Assembly (NCBI GenBank): GCA_036003365.1
Contig: DASYSL010000104.1
Coordinates: 1-44,722 of the forward strand
DNA from: DASYSL01 sp036003365
GTDB taxonomy: Bacteria > Eisenbacteria > RBG-16-71-46 > DASYSL01
Reading direction: 5' to 3'
Length of the DNA stretch: 44,722 bases
This document shows, piece by piece, positions 36,548 to 44,246 of this stretch. A program made the translations under genes and the position numbers. A model generated the notes under the pieces. The model ran no database searches and was not told the DNA's origin. It worked only from the letters and a program-made list of their open reading frames with translations. Within the stretch, counting starts at the first letter, position 1. Every line of letters starts with the position of its first letter.

Positions 36548-37582
36548 GTGCGCATTCTCGTCATCGGGGGAACCCTGTTCGTCGGCCGCTGGCTGGTCGA
36601 CGAGGCACTCAAGCGCGGCCATCAGGTCACGATGTTCCACCGCGGCCAGACCAATGCCGATCTCTTCCCCGAGGCCGAGCGCATCCACGGCGATCGCACC
36701 AAGGACCTCGACAAGCTCGACGGCCAAAGCTGGGACGCGGTGGTCGACACCTGCGGCTTCCGCTCCGACGTGGTACGCGCCTCGGTGCGCCGGCTGCGAG
36801 ACCGAATCGAGCACTACACGTTCATCTCGAGCATCTCGGTCTACGCCGATCCCTATCCGCCGAATCCCAACGAGTCGGCGCCGCTCGCTCAGCTGCCCGA
36901 TGGCGTCGAGGACGAGGACAACGTCGAGACCTACGGCGCGCGCAAGGCGCTGTGCGAGCAGGCGGCCGAGGAGGAGATGCCGGGCCGCGTGCTCTCGATC
37001 CGCCCCGGGCTCGTGGTCGGCCCCTACGATTACGTCGACCGCTTCGGCTACTGGGTGCGGCGCATCGCCGCCGGGGGCGAGGTGCTGTGCCCGGGCCGCC
37101 CGGAGCGGCGCATCGAGCTCATCGACGTGCGCGACATGATGAACTGGAACCTCGATCTCATCGAGCGCGGCACGACCGGGATCTTCAACGCCACCGGGCC
37201 GGCGCGTCCGCTGACCTCGCTCGGCATGATGGACGCGTGCCGCGAGGCGAGCCACAGTGACGCGCGCTTCACCTGGGTGGACGACGACTTCCTCATGGAG
37301 AAGAAGGTCGGGCCCTTCGGCGAGATGCCGTTCTGGCTCCCCGAGAAGGATTTCCCGCACGCCTTCGAGGTCGATTGCTCGAAAGCGCTCCGGGCCGGGC
37401 TCACATTCCGTCCGCTGGTCGAGACCTGCGCCGACGTGCTGGCCTGGGATCGCGCGCGCAACGCGGCCACCGAGGCTGCGCCGCAGCGCCGTCTCAAGTT
37501 CCTGGGCCAGGTGGGCATGGAGCCGGAGCGTGAGAGGGCGCTGCTCGCCGAATGGCGCGAGCGCTCGGGAGCCAAGGCCTAG
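36548..37582 (+). CDS. Extended SDR (NAD-dependent epimerase/reductase-like)
   Basis: This 344-residue extended short-chain dehydrogenase has an N-terminal GGTLFVGRWL NAD loop, a serine strand (SSISVY) and the catalytic YGARK (Tyr129, Lys133). Later phrases include IRPGLVVGPYDYVDRFGYW and ELIDVRDMM. It may modify a nucleotide sugar, since it sits between the flippase and a GT9 transferase. The sequence class is, however, also seen in reductases of unknown substrate. GTG 36548 has GGGAGACA upstream, 13 bases after the exporter stop. Confidence 0.88.
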   Translation: MRILVIGGTLFVGRWLVDEALKRGHQVTMFHRGQTNADLFPEAERIHGDRTKDLDKLDGQSWDAVVDTCGFRSDVVRASVRRLRDRIEHYTFISSISVYADPYPPNPNESAPLAQLPDGVEDEDNVETYGARKALCEQAAEEEMPGRVLSIRPGLVVGPYDYVDRFGYWVRRIAAGGEVLCPGRPERRIELIDVRDMMNWNLDLIERGTTGIFNATGPARPLTSLGMMDACREASHSDARFTWVDDDFLMEKKVGPFGEMPFWLPEKDFPHAFEVDCSKALRAGLTFRPLVETCADVLAWDRARNAATEAAPQRRLKFLGQVGMEPERERALLAEWRERSGAKA

Positions 37583-38625
37583 TGGCCGAAAGGCTGCTCG
37601 TCGTTCGCTTCGGCTCGTTGGGCGACGTCGTTCTCACGTTCGGCGCCGGCGAGGCGCTGGCCCGCGCCCGCCCCAATGCCCAGCTCATCTATCTCGTCAA
37701 AGCCGAGTACGCCGATCTGGTCGCCGCGCAGCCATGGGTGAGCGAAGTGCGCGCCCTCAAGGACGAGCATCGCGGCTTTTGGAAGGGCCGCGCCTTCCGC
37801 AAGCAATTGCGCCAGGAAGGCTGGACGGCCGTGCTCGATCTCCAGGACAACCCGCGCAGCCGCTGGTTCGTGCGCGGGCTCGCCAAGCTCCACGCCAAGT
37901 GGGACGCGCGCCGCGGCCAGCGAAGCGCCTGGGTGTGGAAACGCTCGTGGCGCTGGCTTGGCCTGCGCGAAGAACCGCTGCGCCCGGAGTGGCTGCGCTT
38001 TCGTGACGCCGCCAAAGAGATCGGCGCCGCCGAGGCGCTGCCGCCCAAGGTCGTGTTTCCCAAGGACGCGGGCTACCGCGCCGATGAGTACTTCGCTCTT
38101 TGGTCGGAGGCGAGCCAGGGGCCGGTGATCGCCGTGGCGCCCGCCGCGGCCTGGGCCACCAAGGAGTGGCCCGAGGAGCGCACGATCGAGCTCGGCAAGC
38201 GCCTCGCCGCCACCGGCTGGCGCACCATGCTCGTGTGCCGCGCCGAGGAGCGCGCGCGCTTGAAGGAGATCTCCGCCTGGGCGGCGGGGGAGCCCGCGGC
38301 GCGCTGGATGAACGCCGATCTCCTCACCATCGCGGCCGCGCTCGCGCGCTCGCGCGCCTTCGTCGGCCCCGATTCTGGATTGATGCATCTCGCCGCCGCC
38401 GTGGGCACGCCGGTGGGCGCGCTCTTCGGCTCGACCGTGCCCGAGCTAGGCTTCGCGCCGGCGGGCGCGGGCCACAAGATCTTCCAGGTCGATTTGTCGT
38501 GCCGGCCCTGCCACGTGCACGGACGCGTGCGCTGCCCTCTTGGCCATCACCGCTGCATGAAGGACATCGACGCCGAGCCGGTGTACGAAGCCGCCGTCGC
38601 TCTCGCCACCCAGCGCGTGGGTTGA
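37582..38625 (+). CDS. Glycosyltransferase family 9 (heptosyltransferase-like)
   Basis: This 347-residue GT-B enzyme starts RLLVVRFGSLGDVVLT, the hallmark of ADP-heptose:LPS heptosyltransferases. It ends with the nucleotide-sugar site PDSGLMHLAAAVGTP and GALFGST. A Cys/His-rich tail (CRPC, then CPLGHHRC) is shared by many GT9 members. It would add core heptose or a related sugar to lipid A-Kdo. GTG 37582 shares a base with the preceding stop (TAGTG); the earlier in-frame ATG 37552 lies in the upstream gene. It is the last gene of the coupled array, followed by a hairpin. Confidence 0.93.
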   Translation: MAERLLVVRFGSLGDVVLTFGAGEALARARPNAQLIYLVKAEYADLVAAQPWVSEVRALKDEHRGFWKGRAFRKQLRQEGWTAVLDLQDNPRSRWFVRGLAKLHAKWDARRGQRSAWVWKRSWRWLGLREEPLRPEWLRFRDAAKEIGAAEALPPKVVFPKDAGYRADEYFALWSEASQGPVIAVAPAAAWATKEWPEERTIELGKRLAATGWRTMLVCRAEERARLKEISAWAAGEPAARWMNADLLTIAAALARSRAFVGPDSGLMHLAAAVGTPVGALFGSTVPELGFAPAGAGHKIFQVDLSCRPCHVHGRVRCPLGHHRCMKDIDAEPVYEAAVALATQRVG

Positions 38626-38631
38626 TTCACT

Positions 38632-38651
38632 GCCTTCCCGCCAGGGAAGGT
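38632..38651 (+). terminator. Hairpin at the end of the envelope gene array
   Basis: CCTTCCC-GCCA-GGGAAGG forms a perfect seven-base-pair stem, extendable by one G-U pair. It starts seven bases after the GT9 stop and is followed by TTCACTCTTAT. The T-rich tract is short and interrupted, so the terminator call is moderate. It marks the boundary to the differently composed FG-GAP genes. Confidence 0.5.
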
Positions 38652-38681
38652 TCACTCTTATCGGCGACATCCCTCAGACGA

Positions 38682-38701
38682 GTCGCGCGGCCCGGCGCGA
38701 C
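38682..38701 (+). terminator. Second hairpin in the same gap (possible terminator)
   Basis: GTCGCGC-GGCCCG-GCGCGAC is a perfect seven-base-pair, GC-only stem followed by ATTTCGTGAT. It lies 31 bases after the first hairpin. The pair may form a tandem terminator or part of a leader structure for the next gene. Confidence 0.35.
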
Positions 38702-38704
38702 ATT

Positions 38705-38716
38705 TCGTGATCACGA
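38705..38716 (+). promoter_or_regulatory. 12-base perfect palindrome, possible operator
   Basis: TCGTGATCACGA is an exact palindrome 63 bases before the first FG-GAP gene, immediately after the second hairpin. Perfect 12-base symmetry suggests a protein-binding site. No flanking -35/-10 pair is clear, and a single occurrence could be chance. Confidence 0.3.
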
Positions 38717-38779
38717 TTGCGCCTTCTCCGTGGGGCCGCCCCGCTTCGAGCCCGATCGAAGGGGGAGCCAGGAGGACGG

Positions 38780-41242
38780 ATGTCACGATCTCGACCTCGA
38801 TCCGTTTCCCCCGTGTATCGATTGACCCTTCTCGCGTGTTCGACTCTTTGCCTCGCTCTCGTTTCGGCTCCGGAGAGTCACGGGGCCGTTCTCTTTCGGG
38901 CCGCATTCTTCGCCCATCGCACTCCCATCTCCAACCCTGGCCGGATCGGCGCCGCTGACTTCGACGCCGACGGAAGGGCCGACATCGTCATTTCTCCGGC
39001 CTCTGGCGATGCGGTCCGCATCGGCTTCGGCCGAGGCGACGGGACGTTCACGCCCGATGCGGCGAGCAACGTCGTCGATACGACGAAGGGGTACAACATC
39101 CTCTTTCCCGATCTGAATCACGACGGCAAGGCGGATGTCGTGCTCTTCGATGGGACCCTTCGAGTTCATCTCGGTCTGGGAACCGGCACGTTTGGCCCTG
39201 AGATCAACGAAGGCACGCCGCCTGCACCGTCATCGGGGGCAGCCGATGTCTTCGCCGGTGACGTGGACGGCGACGGCTGGATCGACGTCGGCGTGAGCCT
39301 GGACGACTCTCTCGCGTTGTGGCGAAACCATGGCGACGGCACCCTGGAACCGTTCACCGCGATGGACGTCGGAATGACGGCGACTGCCTTCGTGGATGTC
39401 GATGGTGATCAAAAAGCGGACCTGGCGGGATACGTCGAGTCCAACACGGCAGTCGCCCACGGCAATGGCAACGGTATCTTCGGCGCGCCGATCGTGAGCG
39501 GTCCCGGTGTCGCGACCGACTTCGCCGATCTCGATGGAGACGGCTTCGTGGATGCGGTCGGAGTGTCCTTCGTCTCATTCGGCGACGGATCGGGATCTTT
39601 CACCCCGGCGGATACGCTGCCTTTCTTGGGAACACCCCACATCCTCCACCTGGGTCCCAACGGGCCCTTCACCATCGTCGGTTACGACTATCCGAACCAA
39701 GTGGTCACGCAGGAGATCGAGCCGGACAAGAGCTTGGGCCCCGCCATCTCGACCGATGCTCCGCTCATCTCGAACGACCTTGGCGGTTTCGCCGATTTCG
39801 ATGGCGACGGCCGCGACGACATGCTTGGCTGCGCCGACGGCTACGCGTATTACACGACGTTCCTCACCGCAGCCTCGGGCCAGTTTCAGGCGGCCCCGGA
39901 ATATCCGACCGGGGCGCGACCGAACCGAGTCGTTCTCGCCGATTGGAATGGGGATGGAAAGCTCGATGCGATCACGCCCAATGCTGGCGCGGGAACCATT
40001 TCGGTGCTGCTCGGGGACGGTAACGGCCACTTCCTGCCCAAGACCGACTTCGCGGCCGGGTCGACTCCCAAAGCGCTGGCGCTGGGCGATCTGACTGGTG
40101 ACGGAGTTCCTGACGCGGCGCTCCCCGATTCGACGCAGAACGCCCTCGTCGTCGTGCCCGGAAATGGCGATGGCACCTTCGCGGCACCGGTCGCCTACGC
40201 GGCCGGCAGTGGACCGAACGATCTCGCGCTCGGCGACTTCAATCACGACGGACGTCTCGATGCGGCCGTGTTGAATTTGGCTTCCGCCACCGTTTCGATC
40301 TTGCTCCAACAGCCGGGCGGAACGATGGGTCCAGCCACGAGCCTCGCGACGTCCACCTCCCCGCGACGGATCGCGATCCAAGACCTCGATGGCGACAACA
40401 ATCCGGATCTCGTGATCCTGGAGCAGGGCTCCAGATATCGGATTCGCGTGTTCCGCGGAGACGGGGCCGGCGGGTTCAGCCTTGTCGGAACCTATTCCAC
40501 GAATGTCTTTGCCGATACCGCCGTGCTCTATGGAGCCCTCGGCCTTTCGGATGTCACTGGAGACGGAAAGCTCGATGCCGTGCTTAGCGCACGCACCACG
40601 GGCGTCGGCATCCTGCCCGGGAACGGGGACGGCACGTTCGGCTCGCCGATCACCCTTGCGGGGGGCGGAATCATCGGCTCTCGCGATGTGACGTTCGCCG
40701 ATCTCGACGCAGACGCAAAGGTGGACATGGCCTCGGTCGGCGATCTTTCAGCGACGCAGCAAACCGGCGCCGTCGCCTTCTTTCAGGCCAACGGCGGCGG
40801 CACATACCAGCCCTGGGATGGATACGGCGCGGGCATCTCTCCATCCGGGATCGCCGTCGCGGATCTCGACACGGACGGTCTTCCGGACATGGTGGTTTCG
40901 AACGAGGGATCGAACTCGGTCTCCGTGTTTTTGCACACCAGCACGCCTTCCGTAGCGGTGCAAACACCACCCATGACGACGCACTTCGCGCTGAGCGCCA
41001 CGCCCAATCCGGCTTCGGGTCCGTGGAGCGTCTCGTTTTCTCTGCCCGGCAGCGGACCCGCTCATCTCGAGGTCTTCGACCTCGCCGGCCGCATCGTGGC
41101 CACGCGCGAGGTAGGTCACTTCGGCGAGGGCGCGCACATGCTGGCCTTGCCGGAGACAGGCTCCCTGCCTACCGGTGTCTACTTTCTGCGCCTGACGCGC
41201 GGCGGGGCGACTGACGTCGCCAAGGTGTGCGCGATCCGTTGA
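38780..41242 (+). CDS. Secreted FG-GAP (VCBS-like) double beta-propeller with C-terminal sorting-type domain, paralogue 1
   Basis: This 820-residue precursor has a signal peptide (LTLLACSTLCLALVSAPESHG). Fourteen blade units run from about residue 60 to 705. Thirteen carry the calcium-binding DxDxDGxxD type loop (for example DFDADGRAD, DLNHDGKAD), each usually followed by GDGTF. Unit 6 has lost the loop. Fourteen units suggest two seven-bladed integrin-type propellers. Residues about 735-820 form an Ig-like C-terminal domain (NPASG, then VFDLAGR, ending LPTGVYFLRLTRGG and AKVCAIR) like type IX secretion signals. ATG 38780 has GGAGGACGG upstream. The ligand is unknown. Third codon positions are more A/T-rich than in genes before 38625. 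Confidence 0.88.
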   Translation: MSRSRPRSVSPVYRLTLLACSTLCLALVSAPESHGAVLFRAAFFAHRTPISNPGRIGAADFDADGRADIVISPASGDAVRIGFGRGDGTFTPDAASNVVDTTKGYNILFPDLNHDGKADVVLFDGTLRVHLGLGTGTFGPEINEGTPPAPSSGAADVFAGDVDGDGWIDVGVSLDDSLALWRNHGDGTLEPFTAMDVGMTATAFVDVDGDQKADLAGYVESNTAVAHGNGNGIFGAPIVSGPGVATDFADLDGDGFVDAVGVSFVSFGDGSGSFTPADTLPFLGTPHILHLGPNGPFTIVGYDYPNQVVTQEIEPDKSLGPAISTDAPLISNDLGGFADFDGDGRDDMLGCADGYAYYTTFLTAASGQFQAAPEYPTGARPNRVVLADWNGDGKLDAITPNAGAGTISVLLGDGNGHFLPKTDFAAGSTPKALALGDLTGDGVPDAALPDSTQNALVVVPGNGDGTFAAPVAYAAGSGPNDLALGDFNHDGRLDAAVLNLASATVSILLQQPGGTMGPATSLATSTSPRRIAIQDLDGDNNPDLVILEQGSRYRIRVFRGDGAGGFSLVGTYSTNVFADTAVLYGALGLSDVTGDGKLDAVLSARTTGVGILPGNGDGTFGSPITLAGGGIIGSRDVTFADLDADAKVDMASVGDLSATQQTGAVAFFQANGGGTYQPWDGYGAGISPSGIAVADLDTDGLPDMVVSNEGSNSVSVFLHTSTPSVAVQTPPMTTHFALSATPNPASGPWSVSFSLPGSGPAHLEVFDLAGRIVATREVGHFGEGAHMLALPETGSLPTGVYFLRLTRGGATDVAKVCAIR

Positions 41243-41266
41243 ATCGCAAGCCCTCGGACCTGCTCG

Positions 41267-41296
41267 TTGACCGTGCGTCCAAAGGAGTCGGATACT
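41267..41296 (+). promoter_or_regulatory. Candidate promoter for the second FG-GAP gene
   Basis: TTGACC (41267-41272, five of six matches to TTGACA) and GATACT (41291-41296, four of six to TATAAT) are spaced by 18 bases, 39 bases before the ATG. The 92-base gap contains no obvious terminator. The second gene may therefore be both co-transcribed with the first and independently initiated. Confidence 0.4.
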
Positions 41297-41334
41297 CTCA
41301 TGCGGTATCCCCCTCGTGCTTCCGCGGAGGCCGC

Positions 41335-44127
41335 ATGCTCTTCGAGCTGCAAATGCGCCTTGCGTCAACTCTGATCCTGCTTAGCTTGTTTGCGTCTCCC
41401 GCGTTCGCCACACGGCTGTTCCACTCAAACTATTTGACCCAACCCTTCGCCTTCGGCTCCCCAAGACTCCCCTTGGTGGCGGACATCGACGGGGATGGCA
41501 TCCCGGACCTCTTCGTGATGATCGATACCTGTCGCGACCAGGGCCCGTGCCCCTACAGTATTGGCGTCGACGGGCGGGTGGCGTTCGGGTTGGGGGATGG
41601 CACGTTCAGGCCCGATTTCGCTTCCAACATGCCTGACTCATCGACGAATTGGGGAACCCTGCTTGTCGATCTCAATCGCGATGGACGAGCCGATTTCGTC
41701 GAGCTGCGGCCTGATTCCGGTGTCTCGCTCAAAGTCTGCTCGGGCCTCGGTGATGGGACCTTCGGCCCGGGGGTCTTCCCCGGGATCCCGACTGACGGAG
41801 TGCCATTCCCTTATTTGGCCGCGGGGGATCTCGATGGTGATGGCTGGACGGACGTGCTCGCGATGAGCGGCAGATCCTACGCGGTATGGCGCAATCACGG
41901 CGACGGCGGCCTGGAAGCGCCTGTGACACATCCGATGGCCATCGTACGTCCCAGCTTGACGAGCTTTCAGTTGGTCGATGTGAACGATGACGGCAAGCTG
42001 GACCTTGTCGGGACGCAAACTCAACCCGATGGCGCGGATCGTATCGCCGTCGCCCTGGGGCATGGCGATGGAACGTTGGAGCCCCCAATCGTGAGCGCCG
42101 TCGGGATTCCTTATGTCTGCGGCGATCTCGACGGCGATGGCCATGTCGATGTCGTGGTTGCCACGCCTCCGATCTTCACGACCGCGGCGATCTGTTTCGG
42201 AGATGGCACGGGATCATTCGGAGCCGGCCTCGACATTCCCCGCGAATACGTGGTTTGGGATGGCATTGCCGATCTGAACGGCAATGGTCAACAAAAGGCC
42301 GTGGGATACGATTTTCAGTCGGACCGGGCCAGCGTCCTCTCCGTGAATCCAGACCGGACGTTGAAACCGTTCGAGTTCTTCGAAGCGTCCCGGATCGACG
42401 AAGGGTGGTACGGGCTGATCGATCTGGACGGGAACGGACTTCCCGATATCGTCGGGACTCAGTTCAGACCGGGCGATCATGTCGTGACCAGTCCGAGTAG
42501 CGGTTTGCAAACCGCTCTCGAATTCCCGGCTGGACCGGTTCCCACGGGACTCGCGGTGGGTGACTTCGATCGCGACGGAAACCTTGACGTGGTCACCGCG
42601 AGTCCTCCCCTTGGGAAAGTCTCGGTCCTCCTTGGCGGGGGGATGGGGAGTCTGGGTCCGTACAATGTCTTCGCCGCCGGTTCCCGGCCCGTGGCCCTCG
42701 CTCAAGCCGATCTCGACGGCGACGGTGATCTGGATCTCGCCGTCGCCGATTCGTCGGGAAACGCGGCCCAAGTTCTCCTGGGCAACGGCGACGGGACCTT
42801 CGCCCCTCCCGTGCCCTTGGCGAGCGGAAGCGGCCCCAACGGCATCGTCGTGGCCGATTTCAATCACGACGGACATCCGGACATCGCAACGGCGAATCTC
42901 AATGCCGCAAGTGTCTCAGTGTTGCTGGGTCAAGGCGGGGGACTCTTCGGTATCCACAGCGACACGCCCGTCCCGGGCCCTCCGGTGAAACTCGCCGCCG
43001 GAGATCTCGACGGCGACGGCAATCTCGACCTGGTGGCCATCGGCGGAGTGTCCACGTCCTCGATTTGTGTTCTACGTGGTGACGGCTCCGGTGGGTTCTC
43101 ATCGATTGCCCATGTTCCGGTGCTGCAGTCCAGTTATCTCGACGATCTGATCTCCTCGAGCATCCCTCGTGACGTTGCAGTCGCCGACGTGAATAGCGAT
43201 GGCAAACAGGACGTCGTGGCGGTCACCCCGGGTCTGGTCGTGACGTTGCTTGGAAACGGCACCGGGACTTTCAGCACGCAGACCGGCGGGGCTGTCTCGG
43301 GCGCGTTCGGAGTGGCAGTCGGGGATCTCGACGAGGATGCGAAGCCGGACGTGGTGACGGCCGCCGACCTGATCGGCCACATCGAGCCACCATACTCGGG
43401 AGGAGCGGCGTTCTTGCGAGGCCATGGGGATGGATCGTTCGATTCCTGGGTGGCCTATGGCACACATGGGACACCGGATGACGTCGCGATTGGCGACTTC
43501 GACGGTGATGGGCTCCCCGACCTGGTCGTCGCCGATCTCACGGCGAGCACCGTGAGCGTGCTGCTGCACGAGAAGAACGGCTCGGTCCCCGCGTTGGCCT
43601 CGATCGTGAGCGCCGAAGGCTCGATCGATCGCGTTAGGCTGCTCTGGCAGGGAGCGCCGTACGTCGCGGCGACCCTCTATCGCCGGAGCGGCACGGAGGC
43701 CTGGTCCGTGGTCGCGCCCGTGGTCGCGGATGCCAGCGGGCGCATCTTCTACGAGGACGACGATGTGAAAGCCGGGCAGAGCTACTCCTACCGCCTCGGC
43801 GCGGGTCAGGGCGCGAGCGAAGTCTTTTTCGGCGATGTGACCGTGAGGACGCCGAGCGGCGCGTCATTGGCGCTGGGAGGCGCCGCACCCAATCCGGCCC
43901 ATGGCGTGTGGAGCGTGACCTTCTCGCTTCCGGGCACGGGCCCCGCGCGGCTCGAGGTGATCGATCTCGCCGGACGCATCGTGGCGGCGAGAGAAGTGGG
44001 ACGTTTCGGCGAGGGCTCGCACGTGCTCGCACTACCCGAGACCGGGTCCTTGCCCACCGGGGTCTACTTTCTTCGTCTCACGCGGGCGGCCATGACCCAA
44101 CTCGCCAAGGTGTGTGCCATCCGCTAG
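41335..44127 (+). CDS. Secreted FG-GAP double beta-propeller with Fn3-like and C-terminal sorting-type domains, paralogue 2
   Basis: This 930-residue precursor has a signal peptide (LASTLILLSLFASPAFA). Fourteen blade units span about 50-730, aligned unit by unit with the upstream gene; unit 6 is degenerate here too (DLNGNGQQK). Unlike paralogue 1, an extra Fn3-like domain lies at about 757-844 (VRLLWQG, TLYRRSG, YSYRLGAG). The same C-terminal domain follows at 845-930 (PNPAHG, LEVIDLAGR, LPTGVYFLRLTR, AKVCAIR). ATG 41335 is chosen because CGGAGG lies just upstream and the signal peptide follows; ATG 41353 is an alternative. Likely surface-attached or released; ligand unknown. Confidence 0.88.
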   Translation: MLFELQMRLASTLILLSLFASPAFATRLFHSNYLTQPFAFGSPRLPLVADIDGDGIPDLFVMIDTCRDQGPCPYSIGVDGRVAFGLGDGTFRPDFASNMPDSSTNWGTLLVDLNRDGRADFVELRPDSGVSLKVCSGLGDGTFGPGVFPGIPTDGVPFPYLAAGDLDGDGWTDVLAMSGRSYAVWRNHGDGGLEAPVTHPMAIVRPSLTSFQLVDVNDDGKLDLVGTQTQPDGADRIAVALGHGDGTLEPPIVSAVGIPYVCGDLDGDGHVDVVVATPPIFTTAAICFGDGTGSFGAGLDIPREYVVWDGIADLNGNGQQKAVGYDFQSDRASVLSVNPDRTLKPFEFFEASRIDEGWYGLIDLDGNGLPDIVGTQFRPGDHVVTSPSSGLQTALEFPAGPVPTGLAVGDFDRDGNLDVVTASPPLGKVSVLLGGGMGSLGPYNVFAAGSRPVALAQADLDGDGDLDLAVADSSGNAAQVLLGNGDGTFAPPVPLASGSGPNGIVVADFNHDGHPDIATANLNAASVSVLLGQGGGLFGIHSDTPVPGPPVKLAAGDLDGDGNLDLVAIGGVSTSSICVLRGDGSGGFSSIAHVPVLQSSYLDDLISSSIPRDVAVADVNSDGKQDVVAVTPGLVVTLLGNGTGTFSTQTGGAVSGAFGVAVGDLDEDAKPDVVTAADLIGHIEPPYSGGAAFLRGHGDGSFDSWVAYGTHGTPDDVAIGDFDGDGLPDLVVADLTASTVSVLLHEKNGSVPALASIVSAEGSIDRVRLLWQGAPYVAATLYRRSGTEAWSVVAPVVADASGRIFYEDDDVKAGQSYSYRLGAGQGASEVFFGDVTVRTPSGASLALGGAAPNPAHGVWSVTFSLPGTGPARLEVIDLAGRIVAAREVGRFGEGSHVLALPETGSLPTGVYFLRLTRAAMTQLAKVCAIR

Positions 44128-44146
44128 ACGAGTGAAGCTCAACATC

Positions 44147-44179
44147 GACGGGGCCGGGCGCCAGGCGCTCGGCCCCGTT
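44147..44179 (+). terminator. Strong hairpin terminator after the FG-GAP genes
   Basis: A GC-rich inverted repeat has a CGGGGCCG arm at 44149-44156 and a CGGCCCCG arm at 44170-44177. It continues inward with five more pairs (one G-U) to a CAG loop and outward with A-U and G-U pairs. It is followed by TTCGGTTG rather than a full T-tract. It lies 20 bases after the stop. Confidence 0.6.
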
Positions 44180-44182
44180 CGG

Positions 44183-44212
44183 TTGAGGGGTTCGACGACC
44201 CTCTGCTACGCT
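44183..44212 (+). promoter_or_regulatory. Candidate promoter for proS
   Basis: TTGAGG (44183-44188) and TACGCT (44207-44212) are spaced by 18 bases. A TG at 44204-44205 makes an extended -10. The site lies just after the terminator-like hairpin and 34 bases before the proS start. The -10 matches consensus only at its key T-A...T positions. Confidence 0.4.
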
Positions 44213-44246
44213 GCGCCGATTCGACTACTCGATCGAGAGGAGTTCC

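Noticed and set aside
38950..43520. Short recurring GAT/GAC-rich DNA patterns resembling a repeat array
   Set aside because: They encode the FG-GAP calcium loops, vary in sequence and spacing, and have no constant repeat-spacer structure, so they are not CRISPR or satellite DNA.
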